From assembly GCF_022430545.2 (NCBI RefSeq), contig NZ_CP092488.2, forward strand, positions 2,294,001 through 2,358,000: DNA of 64,000 bases, given 5' to 3'. Position numbers and translations under genes: made by a program. The DNA is from Mycobacterium paraterrae (GTDB lineage: Bacteria; Actinomycetota; Actinomycetes; Mycobacteriales; Mycobacteriaceae). This document shows positions 24,935 to 33,899 of this stretch, in pieces; position 1 is the stretch's first letter, and each line of letters starts with the position of its first letter. Below the pieces are notes generated by a model. It worked only from the letters and a program-made list of their open reading frames with translations, searched no databases and had not been told where the DNA came from.

Positions 24935-25909
24935 ATGCCCGCGATCACCGCAGACACCCTGACCTTGCCGCGGGTAGCCGCGGCAGGGCCGACCGACACC
25001 GAACGGCCAGTCCGTTCGATCACCACCGGCCCGCGCGGCTTCGAGGGAGAAGGCTTCCCCGTGGTCCGCGCGTTCGCCGGGGTGAGCAGCGCCGCACTCG
25101 ACCCGTTCATCCATATGGACCAGATGGGCGAAGTTGAGTACCAACCCGGCGAGCCACGAGGCACCGACTGGCATCCCCATCGCGGATTCGAGACGGTCAC
25201 CTACATTATCGACGGCCGCTTTGCCCACCAGGACTCGCACGGCGGCGGAGGTTTGATCGCCGACGGCGCCACGCAATGGATGACCGCCGGCGCGGGCATC
25301 CTGCACATCGAGACCCCACCGGCGGAACTGGTCGAGAGCGGCGGGCTGTTCCACGGCATTCAGCTGTGGGTCAACCTGCCGAAGGCAGACAAATTCGCTA
25401 CTCCCCGCTACCAGGCCATCGAGGGCAACGACGTCGCGCTGCTGTCGTCCGACGACGGCGGCGCATTGATCCGCATCATCGCCGGCGAACTCGACGGCCA
25501 CCGCGGTCCCGGCGTCACGCATACGCCAATCACCATGGCGCATGCGACGATTCAACCGGGTGCTCGGCTGAACATGCCATGGAACCGTGACTACAACGCG
25601 TTGGTGTACGTGTTGGCCGGTCGCGGCTCGGTCGGGCCGGTATCCCATCCGATCCAACAGGGTCAGCTGGTGGTCCTGGGCCCCGGTGACCGGATCACCG
25701 TCGATGCCGCACCGTCGCAGGATTCACGGATCCCGGCGATGGAGGTCTTGATCCTGGGTGGGCAGCCGATCCGCGAGCCGGTGTTCCACTACGGCCCGTT
25801 CGTAATGAACACGAAGGCCGAAGTGGTCCAGGCGCTGGAGGACTTCCAGGCCGGCAAATTCGGCAGCGTCCCGCCCGACGGCTTGATGCCGCACCGACCC
25901 GCCAGCTAA
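24935..25909 (+). CDS. pirin-family protein
   Basis: A 324-residue double-cupin protein. The N-terminal cupin has the pirin metal-binding signature: DWHPHRGFETVTYI, then HIETPP; the C-terminal cupin follows (NMPWNRDYNALVYVLAGRG). Family members include quercetin 2,3-dioxygenase-like enzymes and redox-sensing proteins. ATG 24935 has AAGGAGG eight bases upstream. The gene lies alone between dps and a TetR gene; together with dps it suggests an oxidative or iron-related stress module, which is inference. Confidence 0.9.
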   Translation: MPAITADTLTLPRVAAAGPTDTERPVRSITTGPRGFEGEGFPVVRAFAGVSSAALDPFIHMDQMGEVEYQPGEPRGTDWHPHRGFETVTYIIDGRFAHQDSHGGGGLIADGATQWMTAGAGILHIETPPAELVESGGLFHGIQLWVNLPKADKFATPRYQAIEGNDVALLSSDDGGALIRIIAGELDGHRGPGVTHTPITMAHATIQPGARLNMPWNRDYNALVYVLAGRGSVGPVSHPIQQGQLVVLGPGDRITVDAAPSQDSRIPAMEVLILGGQPIREPVFHYGPFVMNTKAEVVQALEDFQAGKFGSVPPDGLMPHRPAS

Positions 25910-25963
25910 CACTTCGGTCAATTTTATAGCGGCGTTAGGTGTGATCTATGGCACAATTACGGA

Positions 25964-26602
25964 GTGGTTCAGCCAGCGAGTCGCGGACCGGGTCGCCCAC
26001 CCGCGGCAAAGGCGGCCGAAACACGTAAACGCATCTTGCGTGCTGCTCGAGAAGTCTTCAGCGAACGCGGATACGACGCCGCTACCTTCCAGGCGATCGC
26101 AATACGCGCCGACCTGACCCGCCCCGCTATCAACCACTACTTCGCAAATAAACGGGTGCTGTACTGGCAGGTGCTGGAGGAGACCAACAACGCCATGGTC
26201 GTCGCCAGCGCTCAGCGGGCGCGGAACGAGACCACGCTGACCGCCCGGGTATCGGCCTTCATCCAGGGTGCCGCCGAGGCAGAACTCGAAAACCATGCCG
26301 CGTCGGCGTTCTTGATCGCGGCGACGCTGGAGTCGCAGCGCCACCCTGAACTGGGCCGGCCGGGTAGCGACTCGGTGAACACCACTCGGGCATTTCTGCT
26401 GTGGGCGATCAACGACGGCATCCACAGCGGCGAGCTCTCCCCCGACACCAATGCCTCGGCGCTCACCGAAATGTTGCTCGCCGTGCTCTTGGGAGTGGGC
26501 TTCTACGCCGGATTTGTCGGTAGCCGCGACGAATTCGACGTCATCACCGACCAGTTGCACGTGTTGCTGGCCCGCAGCTTGGCCCAGCCCTCGATGGAGT
26601 GA
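25964..26602 (+). CDS. TetR-family regulator (Rv0144-like)
   Basis: A 212-residue TetR protein. A basic N-terminus (RGPGRPPAAKAAETRKRI) leads to the helix-turn-helix TFQAIAIRADLTRPAINHYF, followed by the helical ligand domain. It starts at GTG 25964 and ends 55 bp before two SAM methyltransferase genes on the same strand, matching M. tuberculosis Rv0144-Rv0145-Rv0146. Control of the methyltransferases is plausible. An imperfect palindrome, TTGCCTAA-N4-TTGGGTAA (26626-26645), lies in the gap before them. Confidence 0.85.
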   Translation: MVQPASRGPGRPPAAKAAETRKRILRAAREVFSERGYDAATFQAIAIRADLTRPAINHYFANKRVLYWQVLEETNNAMVVASAQRARNETTLTARVSAFIQGAAEAELENHAASAFLIAATLESQRHPELGRPGSDSVNTTRAFLLWAINDGIHSGELSPDTNASALTEMLLAVLLGVGFYAGFVGSRDEFDVITDQLHVLLARSLAQPSME

Positions 26603-26657
26603 TGTAGCGCACACGAGCACATAGATTGCCTAAGTTATTGGGTAATATGACTCTGCT

Positions 26658-27632
26658 ATGTCTGATGTATCCGACGTGACTTCCGTTCGTTCCGAAGGCG
26701 ATAGCTGGGACATCACCGAAAGCGTTGGTGCCACCGCCCTGAGCGTGGCCGCAGCCCGCGCCGTCGAAACCGCTTCCGAAAGCCCGCTGATTCGCGACCA
26801 GTTCGCCTACCTGTTGGTGTCCACGGCGGGGCAACCGTGGGAGCGTTTGGCCAGTTCGTTGGACTGGATCGGCGACGACGAGCACGGGCGACGGGCCCAC
26901 CGTCTGGCCGTCGACTATCAGGCCGTGCGCACGCACTTCTTCGACTCGTACTTCGCCGACGCCGTCGCCGGCGGTATCCGGCAGGCGGTCATTCTCGCCG
27001 CCGGGCTCGATTCCCGGGCGTTCCGGCTGGACTGGCCGGCCGGTACCACGGTCTACGAGATCGACCAGCCGCAAGTGGTCGCGTACAAAACCAAGACGTT
27101 GGAGGCGGCTGGCGCGGCGCCCACCGCACAGCGGCGGACCGTTCAGGTCGACCTGCGTGACGACTGGGCGGCGGCCCTGACCGCGGCCGGCTTCGACGCC
27201 GGCCAGCCGACTGCCTGGCTGGCGGAGGGGCTGCTGCCCTACCTGCCGGCCGAAGCCCAGGACCGGCTGTTCGAGATCCTGACTGGATTGAGCGCCCCGG
27301 GCAGCCGCGTCGCGGTCGAGGCGTTCAGCCTCGGCGCGGCCGACGCCGAAGCCCGTCGCGTCGCGCGCCGGGCCCGGTTCGACCGGATGCGTCAGCGGCT
27401 CGGCCTGGACATCAACGTCGAAACCTTGACTTACCAGGAAGGCGGCCGCGCCGACGCCGCGGACTGGCTGACCGAGCACGGCTGGCACGTCGAGGCCATT
27501 AGCAACGCCGATGAGATGGCGCGGCTGGGCCGCGAAATCCCGGCCGACCTGACCCACGAGGCCTTAACCACCACCCTGCTTCGCGCCGAACTCGGTGGCG
27601 AGCACAACGACAACGATGAGGAGCTGCGATGA
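26658..27632 (+). CDS. SAM-dependent methyltransferase (Rv0145-like, leucine carboxyl methyltransferase family)
   Basis: A 324-residue member of the large mycobacterial paralog family with the PF04072-type methyltransferase fold. Signatures are WDITESVGATALSVAAARA near the N-terminus, QAVRTHFFDSYF, then AAGLDSRAFRLDWPAGTTVY (SAM-binding loop, about residue 112) and WLAEGLLPYLPAEAQDRLF. Some homologs in polyketide clusters methylate small acids, but the substrate here is unknown. It overlaps the following paralog by 4 bp (ATGA). Confidence 0.85.
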   Translation: MSDVSDVTSVRSEGDSWDITESVGATALSVAAARAVETASESPLIRDQFAYLLVSTAGQPWERLASSLDWIGDDEHGRRAHRLAVDYQAVRTHFFDSYFADAVAGGIRQAVILAAGLDSRAFRLDWPAGTTVYEIDQPQVVAYKTKTLEAAGAAPTAQRRTVQVDLRDDWAAALTAAGFDAGQPTAWLAEGLLPYLPAEAQDRLFEILTGLSAPGSRVAVEAFSLGAADAEARRVARRARFDRMRQRLGLDINVETLTYQEGGRADAADWLTEHGWHVEAISNADEMARLGREIPADLTHEALTTTLLRAELGGEHNDNDEELR

Positions 27633-28567
27633 GCGCCCTGCGTACTCAAGACGACACCTGGGACATCACCGAAAGCGTCGGAAGCACCGCGGTGATGGTC
27701 GCCGCCGCCCGGGCCGCTGAAACCGACAAGCCGGACCCGCTGATCCGCGATCCGTTCGCGAGGATCCTGGTCAGCGAGGCGGGCACCGGCGTCTGGGAAA
27801 AGATGCTGGACAGCTCGCTGGTGGACAAGGTGGCCGAGATCGACGCCGAGGCCGCGGCGATCTTCGAGCACATGCGCGGTTACCAGGCGGTGCGCACCCA
27901 CTTCTTCGACGCCTACTTCACCGCGGCCGCAGCCGCGGGCATCCGGCAGGTGGTGATCCTGGCCTCCGGTCTCGACTCGCGGGCGTACCGTCTGAATTGG
28001 CCGACCGGCACCACGGTCTACGAGATTGATCAGCCCAAGGTGCTGGAATACAAGTCGGCGACGTTGGCTGCGCACGACGCCACGCCGTCGGCCGACCGCC
28101 ACGAGGTGGCCGTCGACCTTCGTCAGGACTGGCCGGCGGCCTTGATCGCCGAAGGCTTCGACCCGAAGGCGCCCACCGCGTGGCTGGCCGAGGGGCTGCT
28201 GATGTACCTGCCCGCCGATGCCCAGGACCGGCTGTTCACTCAGATCACCGAGCTGAGCGCCACCGGCAGCCGAGTCGCCGCCGAGACCGCGGCTAACCAC
28301 GCCGACGAGCGCCGTCAGGAAATGCGAGAGCGCCTTGACCGGGTGGCGGAGCAGCTCGGCATCGAGCGGAACGTCGACATTCAGGACCTGATGTATCGCG
28401 ACGACGCGCGCGCGGACGTGGCCACCTGGCTCAACGAGCACGGCTGGCGGGCGACCGCGCAAAGCTGCGACGACGAGATGCGGCGGCTGAACCGCTGGGT
28501 CGAAGGCGTGCCGTTGGCAGACGACAAGCAAGCGTTCTCGCAGTTCGTGACCGCCGAACGCGTCTAG
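27629..28567 (+). CDS. SAM-dependent methyltransferase (Rv0146-like), paralog of the preceding gene
   Basis: A 312-residue paralog of the upstream methyltransferase, sharing WDITESVGSTAVMVAAARA, RTHFFDAYF, ASGLDSRAYRLNWPTGTTVY and WLAEGLLMYLPADAQDRLF, so the pair arose by tandem duplication. ATG 27629 overlaps the upstream stop, indicating translational coupling; the two products might form a heteromeric enzyme. The order matches M. tuberculosis Rv0145-Rv0146. A MIRU-like repeat pair begins 3 bp after the stop. Confidence 0.85.
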   Translation: MSALRTQDDTWDITESVGSTAVMVAAARAAETDKPDPLIRDPFARILVSEAGTGVWEKMLDSSLVDKVAEIDAEAAAIFEHMRGYQAVRTHFFDAYFTAAAAAGIRQVVILASGLDSRAYRLNWPTGTTVYEIDQPKVLEYKSATLAAHDATPSADRHEVAVDLRQDWPAALIAEGFDPKAPTAWLAEGLLMYLPADAQDRLFTQITELSATGSRVAAETAANHADERRQEMRERLDRVAEQLGIERNVDIQDLMYRDDARADVATWLNEHGWRATAQSCDDEMRRLNRWVEGVPLADDKQAFSQFVTAERV

Positions 28568-28570
28568 GGG

Positions 28571-28667
28571 CCGCCCGGGCGACGATGCAGAGCCCGCAGG
28601 GCGATGAGGAGGAGCCGGGCAGTCGGGCCCGCCCGGACGACGATGCAGAGCCCGTAGGGCGATGAGG
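28571..28667. repeat. two tandem MIRU-like repeat units
   Basis: A 39-bp unit at 28571-28609 recurs at 28629-28667 with two mismatches, a 58-bp period. The core GACGATGCAGAGCCC and GGGCGATGAGG closely resembles the mycobacterial interspersed repetitive unit core as I remember it (GACGATGCAGAGCG...GCGATGAGG). It lies between the methyltransferase pair and the aldehyde dehydrogenase. The rest of this 228-bp gap holds no gene I can support. Confidence 0.65.
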
Positions 28668-28795
28668 TAGGGGTACCTCGCCGCCGCGTAACGGCGAGGG
28701 GCGAGCGCAGCAATCGGGCCCAGTCAGGGGACCCTGTTGCCCAACCCAGCGGTTGATTAGGATTGTGATCCTGCCGGTCGAGGAAGGGAATCCCG

Positions 28796-30214
28796 ATGAC
28801 CACCGAGATCACTGCTCCAGTTGCGCCTACGACGCCATCATCCGGTCCGGACATTGCCCAGACCGTCGCGCGGTTGCGTCAGACGTTCGCAACCGGGCGC
28901 ACGCGAAGTGTGGAGTGGCGCAAACTTCAATTGCGCGCGCTCGAGCGACTGATGACGGAAAACGAGGACAAGGTCGCCGCGGCGCTGGAAAAAGACCTGG
29001 GCCGTTCACCGTTCGAGGCGTGGCTGGCCGACGTCGCCAGCACCGCCGGTGAGGCCGCCTACGCCGCGAAGAACGTCGGCAAGTGGGCCAAGCGCAAGCA
29101 CCGGCTGTTGGAGATGTCGCAGCTGCCCGGTCGCGGCTTCGTCGAGTACGAGCCGTACGGCACGGTGCTGATCATCGGCGCCTGGAACTTCCCGTTCGCG
29201 TTGACCCTTGGCCCGGCCGCCGGTGCGATCGCCGCCGGAAACACAGTGGTGCTCAAGCCTTCTGAAGTGGCCCCGGCGTCGTCGGCGTTGATGGCCGAGC
29301 TGGTGCCGCGCTACCTGGACAACGACGCGATCGCGGTCATTGAGGGTGACGGTCCGGTCAGTCAGGAATTGATCGCGCAGGGCTTCGATCACTTGATCTT
29401 CACCGGCGGCACCGAGATCGGCCGCAAGGTCTACGAGGGCGCTGCCAAGCATCTGACGCCGGTGACCCTCGAATTGGGCGGCAAGAGCCCGGTGATCGTG
29501 TCGAAGGACGCCGACATCAAGGTCGCAGCGAAGCGGATCGCCTGGACCAAGCTGATCAACTCCGGCCAGATCTGCATCGCCCCGGACTACGTGCTGGCCG
29601 AGGCGCCGATCCGCGACCAGTTGGTCGACGAGATCCGCAAGGCGGTCACTACCTTCGAATCCCAAAACGCAAGTGGCGGAAAGCGAATCGTCAACGAGCG
29701 GCACTTCAACCGGCTCACCACCGCGCTCGCCGCGACGCAGGGCAAGGTCGCGATCGGTGGTGGTTCGGATCCGTCGAAGCTGAACATCCAGCCGACCGTC
29801 GTCGTGGATCCCGCGACCGACGAGCCGCTGATGACCGACGAGATCTTCGGTCCGATCCTGCCGGTGCTGACCGTCCAAAACCTCGACGAGGCAATCACCT
29901 TCGTGAACTCGCGGCCCAAGCCACTGGCCGCCTACCTGTTCACCAAGGCCAAAGCCGTTCGCGAACGGGTGATCAAAGAAGTACCGGCCGGCGGCATGGT
30001 GATCAACCACCTGCTGTTCCACTTCGCCACCCACAAGCTGCCGTTCGGTGGCGTTGGGCCGTCGGGTCTGGGTGCCTACCATGGCAAGTTCGGATTCGAA
30101 GAGTTCAGTCACCGCAAGTCGGTGCTGACCAAACCGACCCGCCCGGACATCGCCAGCTTCATCTACCCGCCGTACACCGAGAAGGCGTGGAAGCTGGCCC
30201 GGCGGCTATTCTAG
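28796..30214 (+). CDS. aldehyde dehydrogenase, class 3 type (Rv0147-like)
   Basis: A 472-residue NAD(P)-dependent aldehyde dehydrogenase. Key elements are GAWNFPF (128-134), the nucleotide-site FTGGTEIGR (202-210), general base E226 in LELGGKSP, and catalytic C260 in NSGQICIAPDYVL. The length and the C-terminal hydrophobic tail match class 3/fatty aldehyde dehydrogenases, which oxidise medium- and long-chain aldehydes. ATG 28796 follows GAGGAAGGGAA. It heads a run with an SDR and a quinone oxidoreductase as in M. tuberculosis Rv0147-Rv0149. Confidence 0.92.
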   Translation: MTTEITAPVAPTTPSSGPDIAQTVARLRQTFATGRTRSVEWRKLQLRALERLMTENEDKVAAALEKDLGRSPFEAWLADVASTAGEAAYAAKNVGKWAKRKHRLLEMSQLPGRGFVEYEPYGTVLIIGAWNFPFALTLGPAAGAIAAGNTVVLKPSEVAPASSALMAELVPRYLDNDAIAVIEGDGPVSQELIAQGFDHLIFTGGTEIGRKVYEGAAKHLTPVTLELGGKSPVIVSKDADIKVAAKRIAWTKLINSGQICIAPDYVLAEAPIRDQLVDEIRKAVTTFESQNASGGKRIVNERHFNRLTTALAATQGKVAIGGGSDPSKLNIQPTVVVDPATDEPLMTDEIFGPILPVLTVQNLDEAITFVNSRPKPLAAYLFTKAKAVRERVIKEVPAGGMVINHLLFHFATHKLPFGGVGPSGLGAYHGKFGFEEFSHRKSVLTKPTRPDIASFIYPPYTEKAWKLARRLF

Positions 30215-30264
30215 CTTCGCCTAATTCCCTTGCAGGTCAACGAAGATCGAGAGATAGGAAGTTC

Positions 30265-31128
30265 ATGCCCGGAGTGCAGGATCGCGTTGTCGTCGTCACC
30301 GGAGCCGGTGGTGGGTTGGGGCGCGAGTACGCGCTGACCCTTGCCAAGGAAGGCGCCAGCGTCGTCGTCAACGACCTCGGTGGTGCGCGCGACGGGACCG
30401 GCGCCGGACACAACATGGCCGACGAGGTCGTCAAAGAGATCAAGGACGCCGGCGGACGCGCGGTCGCCAACTACGACAGCGTGGCCGAGCCCGAAGGCGC
30501 CGAGAACATCGTCAAGACCGCGCTCGACGAGTTCGGGAAAATCGACGGCGTGGTGAGCAACGCCGGCATCCTGCGCGACGGCACCTTCCACAAAATGTCG
30601 TTCGAGAACTGGGATTCCGTGCTCAAGGTGCACCTCTACGGCGGGTACAACGTCATCCGCGCCGCCTGGCCGCACTTCCGCGAGCAGAGCTTCGGCCGTG
30701 TTCTGGTCGCTACCTCGACGAGCGGACTATTCGGCAACTTTGGTCAAGCCAACTACGGCGCCGCGAAGCTCGGCCTGGTCGGGTTGATCAACACGCTGGC
30801 CCAGGAAGGCGCCAAGTACAACATCAAGGCCAACGCGCTGGCACCGATCGCCGCCACCCGGATGACCGAGGACATCCTGCCGCCCGAGGTGCTGAAGAAC
30901 CTGACGCCGGAGTACGTGGCGCCGGTGGTGGCTTACCTGGTCACCGAAGAGGTGCCGGACAGCGGCTCGATCTTCATCGTCGGCGGCGGCAAGGTGCAAC
31001 GCACCGCGCTGTTCCAGAATGAGGGCGTCACATTCAAAGAGCCACCGTCGGTCGACGACATCGCCTCGCATTGGGGCGAAATCGACGACCTGTCCGGCGC
31101 CAAGGCGGCGAACTTCTCGATCCGCTGA
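30265..31128 (+). CDS. short-chain dehydrogenase, hydroxyacyl-CoA type (Rv0148-like)
   Basis: A 287-residue SDR. The cofactor motif is TGAGGGLG near residue 14; NAG lies at about residue 98; the catalytic segment runs from ATSTSG to NYGAAKLGL (YxxxK at about residues 164-168). The sequence resembles the 3-hydroxyacyl-CoA dehydrogenase domain of peroxisomal multifunctional enzyme type 2, so a beta-oxidation role is likely. ATG 30265 (MPGVQDRVVVV) is chosen over an upstream in-frame start at 30187 that overlaps the aldehyde dehydrogenase gene. Ten bases separate it from the next gene. Confidence 0.88.
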   Translation: MPGVQDRVVVVTGAGGGLGREYALTLAKEGASVVVNDLGGARDGTGAGHNMADEVVKEIKDAGGRAVANYDSVAEPEGAENIVKTALDEFGKIDGVVSNAGILRDGTFHKMSFENWDSVLKVHLYGGYNVIRAAWPHFREQSFGRVLVATSTSGLFGNFGQANYGAAKLGLVGLINTLAQEGAKYNIKANALAPIAATRMTEDILPPEVLKNLTPEYVAPVVAYLVTEEVPDSGSIFIVGGGKVQRTALFQNEGVTFKEPPSVDDIASHWGEIDDLSGAKAANFSIR

Positions 31129-31138
31129 TCGCGGCCGC

Positions 31139-32107
31139 ATGAAAGCCTGTGTAGTACAGGAGCTTTCAGGCCCAGACGGTCTCGAGTACACCGATGTCCA
31201 GGACGTTACCGGCAACGAGCACGTCCTGGTCATCAACGTGCGCGCCGCCGGGGTCTGCTTTCCCGACCTGCTGATGAGCCGGGGCGAATACCAGCTCAAG
31301 CTGCCACCGCCGTTCATCCCCGGTATGGAGGCCTCCGGCATGGTCGAGTGGGCGCCGGAGGACTCCGAATTCAGGGTCGGCGAACGGGTTTCGGCATTCG
31401 GGATTCTCGGTGGATGGGCAGAGCAGGTGGTGGCTCCGCCGGCCAATGTGACCCGTAGTCCCGCCGAACTGGACGACGCAGAAGCGGTCTCACTGCTAGT
31501 GAACTACAACACCATGTATTTCGCGCTGACCCGCCGGGCGGCAATGCGCCCAGGTGAGAGCGTGCTGGTGTTGGGCTCGGCAGGCGGCGTGGGCACCGCG
31601 GCCATCCAGGTGGCGCGGGCGACGGGGGCCGGCACGGTGATCGCGGTCGTGCACCGCACCGGCGCAATGGATTTCGTCGAGTCACTGGGTGCCGACGTAG
31701 TGCTGCCGTTGACCGACGGCTGGGCTCAGGAAGTACGTGCGCACACGGGTGGGCGCGGGGTCGACATCGTTGTCGACCCGATCGGCGGACAGGCTTTCGA
31801 CGATGCGGTGCGAGTGTTGGCCGTCGACGGGAGACTCCTGGTGATCGGCTTCGCGGCCGGCTCGATTCCCACCGTGAAGGTCAACCGGTTGCTGCTGCGC
31901 AATGCCGGCGTGCTCGGTGTCGCCTGGGGCGAGTATCTGCGCCAGGTGCCCGGTTCGGCGTCGCTGTTCTCCTTCGGCCTCAACCAGTTGGTCGCAGCCG
32001 GATTGAAGCCGCCTCCACCGCAACGGTATTCGCTGTCGCAGGGCCGTGACGCGTTGCAGTCGCTGGCCGACGGCGCAGTGTTCGGCAAAGTCGTACTAGA
32101 GCCCTAA
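31139..32107 (+). CDS. NADPH:quinone oxidoreductase-like MDR protein (Rv0149-like)
   Basis: A 322-residue zinc-free medium-chain dehydrogenase of the quinone oxidoreductase family. The GroES-like domain includes FPDLLMSRGEYQLKLPPPFIPGMEASG; the Rossmann motif is LVLGSAGGVGTAAIQVARATG; a later GGRGVDIVVDPIGG is also typical. No zinc-binding cysteines are present. It follows the SDR gene closely and ends at the strong bidirectional terminator at 32111-32157. It reduces quinones or enones with NADPH; the natural substrate is unknown. Confidence 0.88.
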   Translation: MKACVVQELSGPDGLEYTDVQDVTGNEHVLVINVRAAGVCFPDLLMSRGEYQLKLPPPFIPGMEASGMVEWAPEDSEFRVGERVSAFGILGGWAEQVVAPPANVTRSPAELDDAEAVSLLVNYNTMYFALTRRAAMRPGESVLVLGSAGGVGTAAIQVARATGAGTVIAVVHRTGAMDFVESLGADVVLPLTDGWAQEVRAHTGGRGVDIVVDPIGGQAFDDAVRVLAVDGRLLVIGFAAGSIPTVKVNRLLLRNAGVLGVAWGEYLRQVPGSASLFSFGLNQLVAAGLKPPPPQRYSLSQGRDALQSLADGAVFGKVVLEP

Positions 32108-32110
32108 CCA

Positions 32111-32157
32111 ACAGGAAAGGCGCCGTACCGCGCTAGCGGTGACGGCGCCTTTCCTGT
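32111..32157. terminator. bidirectional hairpin terminator
   Basis: Perfect 16-bp arms (ACAGGAAAGGCGCCGT and its complement) enclose a 15-bp loop that is itself nearly palindromic (ACCGC-GCTA-GCGGT). It fills the 58-bp gap between two converging genes. The AAGG/CCTT pairs at the stem base would give short A/T tracts on both strands. Confidence 0.85.
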
Positions 32158-32165
32158 CCAACCCG

Positions 32166-33701
32166 TTAGAAGAGACCCGAGAACGCGTCCTGAATCTGCG
32201 ACACCGCTTGGGTGACGACCTCGAGTTCGAAACCGCCGGCCAGCGTGAGCAGCGCCGTGTCGGCGGCGATCGGCAAGCCGAACGCGTCGGACAAGTCGCC
32301 CGTCGCGATGTTCGCCGAGAACAGCGACAGGTCGTAGGCCGGCATGCTGGTCACCAACGCGTTGATGATGTCGGCCGTTGGCAGAAGCGCGGAGTATGCC
32401 GCCGAGGAAGCCGTCGTGATCGCGTTGACGAAATCGGTGAACGACGCCGCCGGGTTGGCGAGGTCCGCCTGGAGCGCCGCCGCGAGTTCGGCGAGGCTCT
32501 GCCCCGAAGAAGCCGTCGCCGACGTGTAGGGATCGGTGTCGGTCGCCAGGTTTTGGATGCCTTGCTGAGTCAGGGTGGAGAGCTGGCTGAAGACATCGGA
32601 CATGCTGACGTCGGGGAACAGGCCGAATGGGGTGTTCACGTCGGCGGGACCGTCCGCCCAACCCTGTGATCCGTCGCCGTAGCCCAGGTTGATCAGGTAG
32701 GTCAGATCCGGGCCCAGCAATTCCTGCAGCGGCTTGGGCAGGATCGCCACCAGCGGAGCGGTGATCTGCTCTCCCGCCGCGCTGTCGGTGCCGCCGAGCG
32801 TGGTGATCATGTAGTAGTTGGTCATCGTGTCCGCGTCGGAGACGGGCAGTGGCGTCGCGTTCTGGATGTCACCGAGCGACGGGCCGTCGCCGAGCCCACC
32901 GGTTCCGTTGCCGCCATTCAGGTATGTGCCGTGCAGCGTCTCGATGCCCAGGAACGCGTTCAGGTCGGACAGCAGGTTGATCGGGTATTTCGGGAAGTCG
33001 GCGAACCCGTCGTACTCGATCGTGTAGATCTGGGTGGGGTAGTCGCTGGCTGGGGTCGCGCCGTCGAAGGCCACGCCGAGGCTAGGCAGGTTCAACGGCA
33101 ACGAATGGGTATTGCCCGCGACATCGGTGAAACCGTCGAAGCGGGAGAGCAATCCACCGTTCGGCGCGGTCTCGTCGGCGACGAGGAGGAAGTTCACCTC
33201 GTTGTTGGGGACGCCGTCAGCCTTCAGCAGCTCCATGACATTGCCGGCGATCACGGAACTCTGCGAGTAGCCGAACACCGTCGCGGTGTTGCCGTTGTGG
33301 ATCTCGGACTCGATGGTGTTGAGCAGAATGGTGTCGCCCTGGCCCACCGAGGTGCTTTGGTCGGGGAAACCGTCGGCGCCGGACGGGTAGTTGAACGGCA
33401 GGGTGTGCACGCCGGTCAGCGGGTACAGACCCTCCGGGGTGTACACGCCCTCGCCGAAAGGGTTCTCCGGGGTTGCTTGGTAGAACGTGATGCCTGGGCC
33501 GTAGGTCGGGAAGAGGTAGTGCAGCGCTGCGGACTCCACGTAGTCCGAGCCGGGAATCGGTGTGCCGCTGCCGCCGACCACCAAGCCGATATCGTCCGCA
33601 TGCGCAGAAGTGGGGTTAAACATCGCCGCCAAGCTGAGAAACCCCGCGCCGGCCGTCGCGACCATTCCCAGACCCGTGAAACGAAGCTTGCGACCAGACA
33701 T
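32166..33701 (-). CDS. secreted PE-PPE-domain alpha/beta hydrolase
   Basis: A 511-residue exported protein. A signal peptide (MVATAGAGFLSLAAMFN, cleavage after AHA near residue 35) is followed by a PE-PPE-type serine hydrolase domain: VVGGSGTPIPG, then VFGYSQSS with nucleophile S146 in the GxSxS motif, and the AADTALL region near the C-terminus. In M. tuberculosis the genes at this place (Rv0151c/Rv0152c, PE1/PE2) carry this domain behind a PE domain and use type VII secretion; here a general signal peptide replaces it. Likely an esterase or lipase at the cell surface. Start ATG 33701. Confidence 0.85.
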   Translation of the reverse strand: MSGRKLRFTGLGMVATAGAGFLSLAAMFNPTSAHADDIGLVVGGSGTPIPGSDYVESAALHYLFPTYGPGITFYQATPENPFGEGVYTPEGLYPLTGVHTLPFNYPSGADGFPDQSTSVGQGDTILLNTIESEIHNGNTATVFGYSQSSVIAGNVMELLKADGVPNNEVNFLLVADETAPNGGLLSRFDGFTDVAGNTHSLPLNLPSLGVAFDGATPASDYPTQIYTIEYDGFADFPKYPINLLSDLNAFLGIETLHGTYLNGGNGTGGLGDGPSLGDIQNATPLPVSDADTMTNYYMITTLGGTDSAAGEQITAPLVAILPKPLQELLGPDLTYLINLGYGDGSQGWADGPADVNTPFGLFPDVSMSDVFSQLSTLTQQGIQNLATDTDPYTSATASSGQSLAELAAALQADLANPAASFTDFVNAITTASSAAYSALLPTADIINALVTSMPAYDLSLFSANIATGDLSDAFGLPIAADTALLTLAGGFELEVVTQAVSQIQDAFSGLF

Positions 33702-33899
33702 TATGCGACCTTTCACGACAGCGACGGCGGAGGTATTCGACGTATGTTCTACTCCTCTTCCGCGCGCTTGTCTGAGAAATCCATAGGTTTTCGTAGGTGA
33801 AAATTCAGTTTCACATCCAAGATTCCGGAGTCGCCCCAGATACCTCATGAATCTCAGGTGTCACCGGCGCGGCACGTCCGGTCTAGGAGACGACGCGAA

